From UBA5070 sp035352895 (lineage in GTDB: Bacteria; Fibrobacterota; Fibrobacteria; UBA5070): a DNA stretch of 64,000 nt. Location of the stretch: positions 1 to 64,000 of the forward strand of contig DAOPYN010000014.1 of assembly GCA_035352895.1 (NCBI GenBank), given 5' to 3'. The first letter of the stretch is position 1. The number at the start of each line of letters is the position of its first letter. The notes beneath the pieces were generated by a model. It saw only the letters and a program-made list of their open reading frames with translations, had not been told where the DNA came from and did no database searches. This document shows, in pieces, positions 51,939 through 60,892 of the stretch. The position numbers and the translations under genes were made by a program.

Positions 51939-54900
51939 CTACTTGGGAGACAACGCTGCCCCGAGACGTTCCAGCGCGATGCGCATCCCCGCGATCTCCG
52001 CCAAAGCCTGCTTGCCCGCCCCGCGGTTGCCGCGCTTGGAACGCCACGTTTCCATGATCTGCTCCCAGCGCGCGTTGTCGGCCGGGGTGGACAATCCCAG
52101 GAGGCGCCGCACCTGCAGCAGGCTGACTTCCGATTCGCGGGCCAATGCCTGCGATTCGGACTGGTAGTGTTCCAGCAGCAAGGCGTCCACTTCCTGGGTG
52201 GTCATGATCGGCGAGACCTTCTCGGCAAGCTTGTTCATGTTGCGGTACGATCCCTGCAACTTGAACGCCGGTTCGGTCCGGTACTCGTCGGGACAGGACG
52301 CGGAGGCGATGTAGGCCCGATTCACCGAGATGACCGCATCCCTGACCCGCATCAGGTGACGCACCACGGCGGTGGCCTCCTCCATGTCGGAGGCGGAGTG
52401 CCGTCCTTCCCAGGTCACCTCCGTGCCGGGCATGGCGACCTGACGCAGCAACGACGCGAAGTCCTTGGGATGGCGACCGAAGATCCGGGAAAGGACCGGT
52501 TGCACCATCAGGCAGTTCTCGAGATAGCTGTCCTGGAAGGCGGCCGCGTGGGAGCCCGCCAGGTCGCCCAGATTGAAGGTATCCGCACGGTTGGCGAGCA
52601 TGTCGGGCACGCGGAAGGCCTCTCCGCTTTCCGTGTAGGGGTTTCCGGCCATCACCACGGCCACGCGTCTTCCACGCAGATCCCAGGTGCGCATCTGGCG
52701 GCGGAAGGTTCCGTCCATGCGGCGCTGTCCGTCGCAGAGGGAAATGAACTTCTGCAGGAACTCGGGATGGCAGTGCTGGATGTCGTCGATCAGGATCAGG
52801 ACGTTGTCCCCCATCTCCAAGGCCAGGGACAGCCTTTCCAATTCCTGTCTGGCGGCGCCGTCCTTGGCCTGGGCGGGATCGATCCCGGTGGTGGATCTTC
52901 CAAGCGAAGGGCCGTTGATCTTGACGAACATGAGTCCGAGCGACTCGCAGAGATATTCCACCAGGGTGGTCTTGCCGTAGCCTGGAGGCGAGATCAGAAG
53001 CAGCAATCCCATCCGATCGGAGCGTTTTTCCTCTCCCATCGCACCGATCTGCTTGGCGAGGTTGTCGCCGATCAGGGGAAGATAGACCTCGTCGGCCAGC
53101 CGGTTGCGGACGAACGAGGAAAGCACCTTGGGCTGGAAGCCGTCGATGGCCAGCTCTCGCCGGGAAGCATCCAGGATCCGCCGTCGGCATTTCTGGAAGG
53201 CCACGACGCGAGGCGCCACGGCTGCCTGGTGGTGGCGCATCCGGGAGAGGAAATCGGAGAACCTGAAGGTGGACTTTCCTTCCGGCGCCAGGGGATGCCC
53301 CGATCGCAGGGACAATTCCTTGGGCGTCTCGGCCGGAAGCCAACGGACATTCGTCGGCTCGCCGCAGCAGAGGAAGGCCGCGGCCTCCTCCATGGCCTCG
53401 CCCGATCCCGTGCTCGAAGCGCGCAACCAATCCAGCGCAAGGCGGTCCTGCTGGCCGAAAAGGCCCTTGAGGGCCTCCATCCCTTCCCGGAAGCCCGCGA
53501 GGGCTCCTGCGGATTCCATCCGTTTGACGAATTGCGCATGGATTTCCTGGGCGGTCATCGACAGGCAGGGGAAGCACCCGGCTTCGAGGGATTCGGCGAT
53601 GAACTCGGACACCTCCTGCGGGGACGAACCCTCGCCGAGGCCTCGGGGCTTGAGGAAGGCGGCGACGGCATCTTCGCAGGAACGCAGGGCCGCGGTCCGG
53701 ACCGCGCTCTGGCGGGAGGACGCCCCGAAGGCGACCTGCATCCTGGCGGCGGCGACGAACGCCGACTCGATGCGCAGGCGCCAGGAATCGTCCACGATCG
53801 CCGACCAGAACTCCAGGGCGATGGCCCGGGCCAGCGCCGCGAAGCGCATGGGTCCATGTTCCTTCCAGGATGCCAGCGCCGCGCGCAGGACCTGGAGCGC
53901 ATCCTCGTCGTGGACACCCCTCTGCCAAGATTCCAGGGGGGATGCTTCCATCACATCCTGCAGCCGCACCCGCAGGACTTCGTCGGTCATTCCGAAGAGT
54001 TCGGAGAGGCCTGTCGGACTGCCGCTCTCGACGGATTCCCACAACCTCCAGGCGAGGACCTCCCCGCGTTGTGCCCGGGGCGACTCTCCGGAACTCTCCA
54101 GTTCCCAGACGTCCTTGAGCGACTGGACTTCGGGATCGTCGACGCGCTGGCGGTACCGGGTCCCGGAGATGTGGATGTCCAGGCCTTCCGCGCCGGCCAG
54201 GGCGACGATTTCCGGACGGGATTTCTGGATGGCGAAGACATGCCTGCCAAGACGCAGTCCCTGGCCGCCGTCCACCACCAGATCCGACCGATCGCGGATG
54301 CGACGCAGCGCATCCTCCAGAAGCGAGCGCAGCTTCCCGACCAGCTCTTCGGCACCGGCGGAATCCTCCAGGCCACGCAGCTGTTCGGCCAGGTTGCGCA
54401 CCTTCTCAACCAGGGGTTCGGAAGCGAAGAAGGCCCGGGCTTCCGCCTGGTCGTTCAGGTTCGCTGCCCTCTGGGCGAGTCCCTGGAGGACGCGTTCGGC
54501 CGACTTGCGCAATTGCTCGCACTTGCGGCCACGGGCTTCCAGGAGCGAGAGTCGCCGGGCATCCAGACTGGCGACCATCTCGTCGCGGATGTCGGCGAGG
54601 GAATCGAGGAATTCGGGGACGTCGGAAAACCGGCCCTCGAGCTCCTCCAGCCGGGCGAGGAGCCGGACCTGGGAGGTCTGGCAATCTTCAGGCTTGGCCG
54701 CGAGATCCAACGCGCTGGCCAGGGCCTGCGAAAGCAGTCTCTTCTGGGCGGTGAATTCCGCCGCGCCTTCCTGGCGTCCCAGGCTTTCCCGGCGCTGGCG
54801 CAGGGCGCTGCGCACCTGGTTCTGCTCGGCGAGGATCACCGCGATCCGTTCGGAGATGGCGGTCGATTGGACCGCGTCGATCTCCTTGAGGGTGCCGATG

Positions 54901-56804
54901 GACTCCAGGAGGAATTCCAGTTGGCGCGCCTGGAGATCCAACTTCTCCTCCAAAGCGGCCGCCTCCCGCGATTGCCGCAATCCATCCAGGGCGCCGGTCA
55001 CCTCCACCGACCCCTTGCGCCAAGGCTCCAGGGCGCCATCGGCCAGGAGCAGTTCCGTGCAGATCACCCCCACGCGATCCTGGGCCGCCTGGATGGACCG
55101 TTCCACCTGTGCGCACGCGGCCTTGTCGGAGAAGGGCCAATCCATCACCTCGAGGATCCGTCCCCGCCCCGAGCGCAGACGACGCATCGCGTCCAGGCAA
55201 TCCGCCAGCCCGGAGAAGATCGGACGCTCGGCCAGATCCGGGGCCAGGGAGGTTTCCAATTCCTGTCGAGCGACATCGGCCGCCTGACGGCTCTTCTCGA
55301 CCTTGGCGTATTCCCCGATCGCCGATTCGGCGGTGGCGGCGATCTCGCTCAGGATCCGTCCGATTTCGCCGGCTTCCTTCTCCTTGATCCAGAAGTGGGC
55401 GTCGGCGAGGTTGTGGGCATCCCGCACGAGCTCCCCAAAGAGCCCGGCGAAACCGGGATCCTTGCCCAGGAGCTTGGCAAGCTGCCGCCCCTTGGCCAGA
55501 AACCGCACGCAGTCCTGGTTGCCGATCCTCTCCAGCCAGGGATCCTGTCCTCCGGCCTGCGTGGACGGCGGACCGAAGGGGGTCTTCCACAACTGGATGG
55601 CATGGCTGGACTGCGGTTCCGGCTGGGCCCGGAAGGCGAACAGATCCCCGGAAGGAAACAGGCTCCATCCATGGCAGGAGATCGGTTGCTGGGTCTTCTG
55701 GTCGGTCACGCTGTAGGAAAGCAGCGTGTATTCGCCGGTTTCCGCCTTGTAGAACGAGAACAGATGGTCCTCGCCGGTTCCGCTCAAGGTGCGCCGATCG
55801 TACTGGAAATCCGCTTCGACGGTCTCGAAGCGCCGATGCTCTCCCGTCTGCAGTGCCCATCCGTCGGGCAGCAGGATTCCCTGCTGCTGGGGCAGGATCA
55901 CGCAGGAGTGCGCGAGCGAATCCATGCGGATCGCCTGGCGGGTCTTGCAGAAGTACAGGAAATGTCGAGCCTGGGCTTCCTGGAAGGGGCGGATCCTCAG
56001 CGCGACGATCTCGCCGAGGATGGCGTAGTGGATCTCCGCGTCGTCCAGGGTCTGGTCGCGATGCTCCACGGGTTCGGACAGGATCCCCTTGCCGGTCCGG
56101 GTGTTGTCCTCGACCTTGATCGTGAGGTCCCCGCCGAGCGTCTCGACGAAAACCCGGTCTTCGATGGAGATGTGGGGATGCAATCCCTCGCGGTGCTGCT
56201 CGCGACGGGTGCGGATCCATTCGAATTCGTGGGTGGGAGGATGCTGGACCTCGGAAGCCGCCCGATCGCCCTCGTAGACGAGGCCGTCGGTTCCGACCTT
56301 CCACTTGAAGGCCTTGATGTCGTCCGTCCGCGCGCCCACCTGGAACACCATGTACAGGTATCCGCGATTGCGCAGGAAGCGGGCGAACTGGCTCTGGCGG
56401 TAGTAGCGGTACAGGTTGCGGAAGTCTTCCTGGAACCGCTGGTCGGACAACAGTTCCACCCCGGCCTCGCGGAACGTCCCATCCTCCTGGCCCACGTAGA
56501 AGGAGAAGACGTCGGAAAGCGAAGTTTCCGTCTTCAGACCGAACTGGACATTGTACCCCAGAAGGAGCGATCCGCCGAACTGGGTGAGATCGCGGGGAAT
56601 GCACTGGTTGGGGGTGGAGATGTGGACGGTGCGGTCGAGCTTCCACTCGGCGGCCCCGAAGAGCGCCCTGCGCCTCTGGTCGAAATCCGCCAGGAAGGAT
56701 TCCAGCTCGCCACGCTTTTTCTCGAGCCTGGACCGAAGCACATCCCAATTGCCTCCGACCGCCGTGGGCGCGGCGTCGGAGGGTTTCCCTGTGGCCTCCT
56801 CCAT
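51939..56804 (-). CDS. DUF3686 / MoxR-like AAA+ ATPase of the flotillin cassette
   Basis: The 1621-residue cytoplasmic protein has a DUF3686-like N-terminal region (about 60-470; HISTPNQCIPRDLTQFGGSL, NLYRYYRQSQFARFLRNRGY). DUF3686 proteins are annotated as DNA-repair ATPases without direct proof. A helical, coiled-coil-rich middle follows (about 470-1180). A MoxR-like AAA+ module closes it, with Walker A SPPGYGKTT (about 1272), Walker B VLILIDDIQH (about 1336) and sensor 1 VMAGNPY (about 1381). It begins 7 nt after the flotillin stop. MoxR-type ATPases usually remodel partner complexes, so action on the flotillin assembly is a reasonable inference. Confidence 0.9.
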   Translation of the reverse strand: MEEATGKPSDAAPTAVGGNWDVLRSRLEKKRGELESFLADFDQRRRALFGAAEWKLDRTVHISTPNQCIPRDLTQFGGSLLLGYNVQFGLKTETSLSDVFSFYVGQEDGTFREAGVELLSDQRFQEDFRNLYRYYRQSQFARFLRNRGYLYMVFQVGARTDDIKAFKWKVGTDGLVYEGDRAASEVQHPPTHEFEWIRTRREQHREGLHPHISIEDRVFVETLGGDLTIKVEDNTRTGKGILSEPVEHRDQTLDDAEIHYAILGEIVALRIRPFQEAQARHFLYFCKTRQAIRMDSLAHSCVILPQQQGILLPDGWALQTGEHRRFETVEADFQYDRRTLSGTGEDHLFSFYKAETGEYTLLSYSVTDQKTQQPISCHGWSLFPSGDLFAFRAQPEPQSSHAIQLWKTPFGPPSTQAGGQDPWLERIGNQDCVRFLAKGRQLAKLLGKDPGFAGLFGELVRDAHNLADAHFWIKEKEAGEIGRILSEIAATAESAIGEYAKVEKSRQAADVARQELETSLAPDLAERPIFSGLADCLDAMRRLRSGRGRILEVMDWPFSDKAACAQVERSIQAAQDRVGVICTELLLADGALEPWRKGSVEVTGALDGLRQSREAAALEEKLDLQARQLEFLLESIGTLKEIDAVQSTAISERIAVILAEQNQVRSALRQRRESLGRQEGAAEFTAQKRLLSQALASALDLAAKPEDCQTSQVRLLARLEELEGRFSDVPEFLDSLADIRDEMVASLDARRLSLLEARGRKCEQLRKSAERVLQGLAQRAANLNDQAEARAFFASEPLVEKVRNLAEQLRGLEDSAGAEELVGKLRSLLEDALRRIRDRSDLVVDGGQGLRLGRHVFAIQKSRPEIVALAGAEGLDIHISGTRYRQRVDDPEVQSLKDVWELESSGESPRAQRGEVLAWRLWESVESGSPTGLSELFGMTDEVLRVRLQDVMEASPLESWQRGVHDEDALQVLRAALASWKEHGPMRFAALARAIALEFWSAIVDDSWRLRIESAFVAAARMQVAFGASSRQSAVRTAALRSCEDAVAAFLKPRGLGEGSSPQEVSEFIAESLEAGCFPCLSMTAQEIHAQFVKRMESAGALAGFREGMEALKGLFGQQDRLALDWLRASSTGSGEAMEEAAAFLCCGEPTNVRWLPAETPKELSLRSGHPLAPEGKSTFRFSDFLSRMRHHQAAVAPRVVAFQKCRRRILDASRRELAIDGFQPKVLSSFVRNRLADEVYLPLIGDNLAKQIGAMGEEKRSDRMGLLLLISPPGYGKTTLVEYLCESLGLMFVKINGPSLGRSTTGIDPAQAKDGAARQELERLSLALEMGDNVLILIDDIQHCHPEFLQKFISLCDGQRRMDGTFRRQMRTWDLRGRRVAVVMAGNPYTESGEAFRVPDMLANRADTFNLGDLAGSHAAAFQDSYLENCLMVQPVLSRIFGRHPKDFASLLRQVAMPGTEVTWEGRHSASDMEEATAVVRHLMRVRDAVISVNRAYIASASCPDEYRTEPAFKLQGSYRNMNKLAEKVSPIMTTQEVDALLLEHYQSESQALARESEVSLLQVRRLLGLSTPADNARWEQIMETWRSKRGNRGAGKQALAEIAGMRIALERLGAALSPK

Positions 56805-56811
56805 CGCCGGA

Positions 56812-58887
56812 TCAGATCAGCTTGCGGGCGGGTTGGTCGGCGAGGTTCGCCGCTTGCGCCTGCTGCAGGAGCCCGCGTAGGGTTTCCTGCAACGCGGAGT
56901 CGTCGGCCTTGGCGATCATCTTCAGGAGAAGACCGGAAACCGTCAAGTTGCGCAGATCCTCCGACTGGATGCCGAACTGCCCCATGAACGTCGAGAGCTT
57001 CTCCTTGAATTCCCTGCCGTCGGGCTTGAAGAACGCGTCCTTGACTTCGGTCAGGACCGAGCTTCCGCCCACGATCCGATCCACGGACTTGCCCTGGGTG
57101 ATGGCACCGAGGAGCTTGTCGAAGAAGACGCTCTCCCCGCCGATGATCTCGATGCGGGCCGACTTCAGGCCCTGCTGCACGATCTCCGCCTGCGACTTGG
57201 CGATGTCCTTCTGCACTTCCAGGCCGGCGAGGTCCACTTGGCGTTCCTTGTCCAGGCGCAGACGGAACTCCTCGTGGTCGCGCGTGGCCATGTCCAGAAG
57301 CTTCATGGATCCCGCCTTCTCGGCGATTCCGCGCGCCTCGGCGAAGGCCTTCTTCTCCAGGACGTCGGCTTCCATCTGGCCTTGGATCTGCAAGGAGGCG
57401 GCCTTGTCGGCCATTCCCTTGGCTTCGGCCGCGGCCTTGCGTTCCAGCACGACGGCCTCGGCGGTTCCCTGCTTCTCCAGGGCCTGGCTGCGCGCCTCGA
57501 TGACCATCGCTTCGGCGAGTCCGGCCACGGAAAGTTCGGACTTCTGGCCCTCGGCCAGGCGCCGCTTGGCCTCGGCGAGCTTCTCGGAGGCGGCAAGCTC
57601 CGCGTCGGCTTCGATCAGACGCTGCTGGGAAGCCAGCTCCGCGCTGTCGCGCGAAGCCTTGGCGGCCTGGACCTCCTTGGTCGCCTGGACCTGGGCGGCC
57701 TTCTCGGCCTCGATGATGGCGGCCTTGCGCACGCGCTCGGCCTCGGCCACCACCCTGGTGTCCTTGATCTTCTCTTCCTCTTCCACCACGGCACGCTGCA
57801 CCACGACCCTGGAGCGGATCACGTCCTGGATCTTGCGCTTCTCCTCCTCCAGGGACTTCTCCTTCTCGATCTGGGCCAGCGAGACCACCCGCTCGCGCTC
57901 GTTGGCTTCGAGCATGCGATCCTTCTCCACCCGCTCGCATTCGACCGCGTCGGTGCGCTCCTTGTTGCGACGGGCCACCAGGATCTGGCGTTCCTTGTTC
58001 TCGGTGGCGACGGCGATCTCCTCGTCGGTGCGGATGGTCACGGCCTGCACGCGCAGGCGTTCCTCCTCGCGCGTCCTGGCCGCCTCGGCCTGTTCGCGCA
58101 CCTGGACGACCTCGACCTCGCGCTTCTGCTTGGCCTCCTTCTCCGCGAGCTGCCTTTCCAGCTCCAGGACCGCTTCGCGGGCCTCGACGTTCTGGCGGGT
58201 GATGGTCTTCTCCTTGTCCCGCTGGATGTGGTTGGCCAGGATCAGCTGCTGGGCGGTGAGTTCGGTGATCTTCTTGATGCCCTCGGAGTCGAGGATGTTC
58301 TGCGGATTCAGGAGTTCCAGAGCGGTCTGCTCCAGGAAATCGATCGCCGCGTCGTCGAGCACGTAGCCGTTGAGGTCGGTGCCGATGATCTTCAGGATCT
58401 CGTGCTTGAACGATTCGCGGGAGTTGTACAGGTCGACGAAGTTGAACTGCTTGCCGACGGTCTTCAGGGCTTCGGAGAACTTCGCGTCGAACAGTTCGAC
58501 CAGTGCCTCCGGGCTGGAACCGCGGATGCAACCCAGGGATTGGGCCACCTTCAGGACATCCTCGGGCGTCTTGTTGACGCGCACGAAGAACGCGACCTTG
58601 ATGTCGGCGCGGAGGTTGTCCTTGCAGATCAGGCCTTCCTTGCCCCCGCGGGCGATCTCCACCCGCTTCACGGAAATGTCCATCTCCTCGATGCGATGGA
58701 GCACGGGGAGCACCATGATCCCCGAGAAGGCCACCTTGGATCCCCCGATTCCGTTGCGGACCATGGCCTTGCCCTGTTCGGGCTTGCGGTAGCACTTGAC
58801 GATCAGCACGGCGATGCCGAACAGGAAGAAGAGTCCTACGAGGACCAGCGCGATCACCAGCTGGGTCATGAAGTCGAATTCTGGCAT
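56812..58887 (-). CDS. flotillin-like SPFH/band-7 protein (YqiK-like)
   Basis: The 691-residue membrane protein has one N-terminal helix (LVIALVLVGLFFLFGIAVLI) followed by KCYRKPEQGKAMVRNGIGG. The SPFH domain lies at about 45-200 (GIMVLPVLHRIEEMDISVKRVEI, KDNLRADIKVAFFVRV). A very long Glu/Ala/Lys coiled coil runs from about 220 to 560, and a C-terminal flotillin-type region (about 590-660) ends it. Flotillins form oligomeric rings marking membrane microdomains. Its ATG overlaps the stop of the YqiJ-like gene by one base (TGATG). It is the middle gene of the cassette. Confidence 0.94.
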   Translation of the reverse strand: MPEFDFMTQLVIALVLVGLFFLFGIAVLIVKCYRKPEQGKAMVRNGIGGSKVAFSGIMVLPVLHRIEEMDISVKRVEIARGGKEGLICKDNLRADIKVAFFVRVNKTPEDVLKVAQSLGCIRGSSPEALVELFDAKFSEALKTVGKQFNFVDLYNSRESFKHEILKIIGTDLNGYVLDDAAIDFLEQTALELLNPQNILDSEGIKKITELTAQQLILANHIQRDKEKTITRQNVEAREAVLELERQLAEKEAKQKREVEVVQVREQAEAARTREEERLRVQAVTIRTDEEIAVATENKERQILVARRNKERTDAVECERVEKDRMLEANERERVVSLAQIEKEKSLEEEKRKIQDVIRSRVVVQRAVVEEEEKIKDTRVVAEAERVRKAAIIEAEKAAQVQATKEVQAAKASRDSAELASQQRLIEADAELAASEKLAEAKRRLAEGQKSELSVAGLAEAMVIEARSQALEKQGTAEAVVLERKAAAEAKGMADKAASLQIQGQMEADVLEKKAFAEARGIAEKAGSMKLLDMATRDHEEFRLRLDKERQVDLAGLEVQKDIAKSQAEIVQQGLKSARIEIIGGESVFFDKLLGAITQGKSVDRIVGGSSVLTEVKDAFFKPDGREFKEKLSTFMGQFGIQSEDLRNLTVSGLLLKMIAKADDSALQETLRGLLQQAQAANLADQPARKLI

Positions 58888-59471
58888 CAGGGAATCTCCG
58901 GGGAAGAGGATGGGATGACGATGTGCACGCCGTCTTCACGGCGCTCGGCGACAACGACGCGGGCGCCCTTGGGAAGGTCTTCGCCGCGTTCGAGGATCAC
59001 GTTCAGCAGAAGCGACGATCCCCTGGTGGCGATCTCGGCCTGGCCGATCTGCCCCACACGCAGCGGCGTCATCAGGATCGCGAAGCGCTCCGTGGTGGGC
59101 TCGTGCGGTTCATCGGCGGAGAGCGCGGAGAAGAACCAGCCGAAGGGCTTCACGAGCACTCGCGAGACGAAGATGGAGATAGGGAACGCGATCAGGGAAG
59201 CCCACAGCACCCAGGCCTGGGAAGGCTCGAACGCATGCCAGGCGAGCATGGTGGCGGACCACCAGACCAGGGACACGACGGAAAGGCATACGGCCACGGG
59301 TACGTCCTTCCAACCCAGCCAGGACAGGAGTCCGTCCCAATCCGCATCCAAATCCAGGCCCGAGTGGTCCATCCAACCCACCACCACCAGAACCCAATAC
59401 CCGCAGATCGCACCCAGGAAAAGGGTGGCGGGAAGGCAGGGCGGGGCGATCATCGCCTTCAGGAGTTCCAA
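58887..59471 (-). CDS. YqiJ/NfeD-like membrane protein with C-terminal OB-fold
   Basis: The 194-residue protein has a short N-terminus AMIAPPCLPATLFLGAICGYW and then D-rich WMDHSGLDLDADWD. Three to four transmembrane helices follow, then an OB-fold (VGQIGQAEIATRG..., DLPKGARVVVAERREDGVHIVI) typical of NfeD/YqiJ partners of SPFH proteins. The start is TTG 59471, with AAGGA 8 nt upstream; longer readings add residues unlike the family. It leads the three-gene cassette. Confidence 0.85.
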   Translation of the reverse strand: MELLKAMIAPPCLPATLFLGAICGYWVLVVVGWMDHSGLDLDADWDGLLSWLGWKDVPVAVCLSVVSLVWWSATMLAWHAFEPSQAWVLWASLIAFPISIFVSRVLVKPFGWFFSALSADEPHEPTTERFAILMTPLRVGQIGQAEIATRGSSLLLNVILERGEDLPKGARVVVAERREDGVHIVIPSSSPEIP

Positions 59472-59617
59472 GAAGATCGATCCTTGAGGTGGCCAGGAAC
59501 TGACCGGGGAGAGGAGGTCCCATCCGATGGGAATGGGCGTGGAGGATTCGCTGGAAGGAAACTCTAGTACAGGATCGAGGACGAGGTCAAGGGACGAAGT
59601 CCGATCGGTGGACCGGC

Positions 59618-60889
59618 CTACCTGGCCGCGCAGTCCACCCCGTAGGTCCATTGGGCGCGCTCATGGGGCGCCAGGTCGGCGATCTCCTTGCACCAGGTGC
59701 GTCGCAGGGCGTCCATCGCGAAGGTGTCGCGCACGGCGCGGAGATGGATCTCGAAGCTGTCCGCGGCGGCACCGACGAAATACCCGTTGGCCCCGTGGAT
59801 ACTGCTGTAGTTCCAGGCTCCGGACTCGTTTTCCATCATGGCCTGGTGGTAGGCGACGTAGGAACGTTCCACCGCCATGGTCCGCACCATGTTCCGTCCG
59901 GTGTGCGCCAGGACCATCAGGGGAAGCGACATGGTGTCGGGATACCCCGACATGCCGGGCTGGTCGGGCGCATCCACGGAAAGCATCACGCTGTTCCCGG
60001 GCTGGAACATCCTCACGGAGTCGTCGTAGCCCACGTTCCAATCGCCGCGGATCTCGAATTCCACCCGCTGGATCGGCCCCAGGACGAACGCGCGGCCGGG
60101 CTCGAACCCGACGCTGGAGACCAAGCCTCCCCAGTGTCCGCGATCCACGTCCTGCGCCACCAGGATGGGCCGCAGGGATCTCTTGATCTCCGACCCGCGG
60201 GTGCCTTCGACGACGCGATCGTCCTGCACCGCCCACAGGGTGTCGCCGCTGCGGATGCGACGGAAGACCATCCTTCCCTGCCGGAAACTGTCGCAGGTCG
60301 CCAAGCCGACCGAATGCCTGCGCACCCGGGCGGAATCCTCCCGCAAGAGCGCGGCCAGAAGCTCCGAGGCCGATCCGGGATCGCCTCCCGAGGAAAGGGT
60401 GGCGAACAGCGCGTCCAGGGGAGCCAGCGCCTCCTTGCGCAGCGCGTAGCGCGCGGGTAGGGTCGCCGAGGCGGAAATCTCGCTTTCCGCGGTGCGGTCC
60501 CCGGCGGGGAAGTCCGGTGCGGAATTCCAGACGATCCGTCCCTGCAGGAACAGCTTCGCTCCGTACGCGGCGACCACCTTGGAATCGGTGGTCCACGCCC
60601 GGGGCGTGCCGGAAGCCGGACGGAAGACGATGGTGTCCCTGCGGCTTCCATCTTCCTGCACGATCCTAAGCCACGAACCCGGCTTCACGAACTCCAGGCC
60701 GCGGCGGGCGAGGTCGATGGGTTGGATGCGTTCCACCCAGATGGTGTCGAAGGTCCGCCCCGCCAGGGGCATCGCCGAAACCCGAAGCGACGACGGCGGC
60801 GGGTCTTCGGGCTCCATGTTCCACGGACCGTTGCAGGCCTGCAGGGAGGCCAGGGCAAGGGCGGCGATCGCTGGTACGGTCATGCGCAT
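59618..60889 (-). CDS. lipoprotein partner of a TonB-dependent receptor (DUF4249-like)
   Basis: The 423-residue protein has a lipoprotein-type signal (AALALASLQAC). After a short Pro-rich linker it shows an Ig-like beta segment, then a larger mixed region (VEFEIRGDWNVGYDDSVRMF, NYSSIHGANGYFVGAAADSF). The GANGYFVGAA ending and its place 3 nt after a TonB-dependent receptor recall DUF4249 lipoproteins of Bacteroidota, which sit in the same spot. I infer a surface or periplasmic partner of the receptor; the assignment to DUF4249 is tentative. Confidence 0.72.
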   Translation of the reverse strand: MRMTVPAIAALALASLQACNGPWNMEPEDPPPSSLRVSAMPLAGRTFDTIWVERIQPIDLARRGLEFVKPGSWLRIVQEDGSRRDTIVFRPASGTPRAWTTDSKVVAAYGAKLFLQGRIVWNSAPDFPAGDRTAESEISASATLPARYALRKEALAPLDALFATLSSGGDPGSASELLAALLREDSARVRRHSVGLATCDSFRQGRMVFRRIRSGDTLWAVQDDRVVEGTRGSEIKRSLRPILVAQDVDRGHWGGLVSSVGFEPGRAFVLGPIQRVEFEIRGDWNVGYDDSVRMFQPGNSVMLSVDAPDQPGMSGYPDTMSLPLMVLAHTGRNMVRTMAVERSYVAYHQAMMENESGAWNYSSIHGANGYFVGAAADSFEIHLRAVRDTFAMDALRRTWCKEIADLAPHERAQWTYGVDCAAR

Positions 60890-60892
60890 GGA

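Noticed and set aside
52167..56987. A 1606-codon open frame on the plus strand, antisense to the AAA+ ATPase gene
   Set aside because: Its translation is low-complexity Gly/Arg/His-rich with no domain, signal or start context. It is a third-position shadow of a very GC-rich gene on the other strand.
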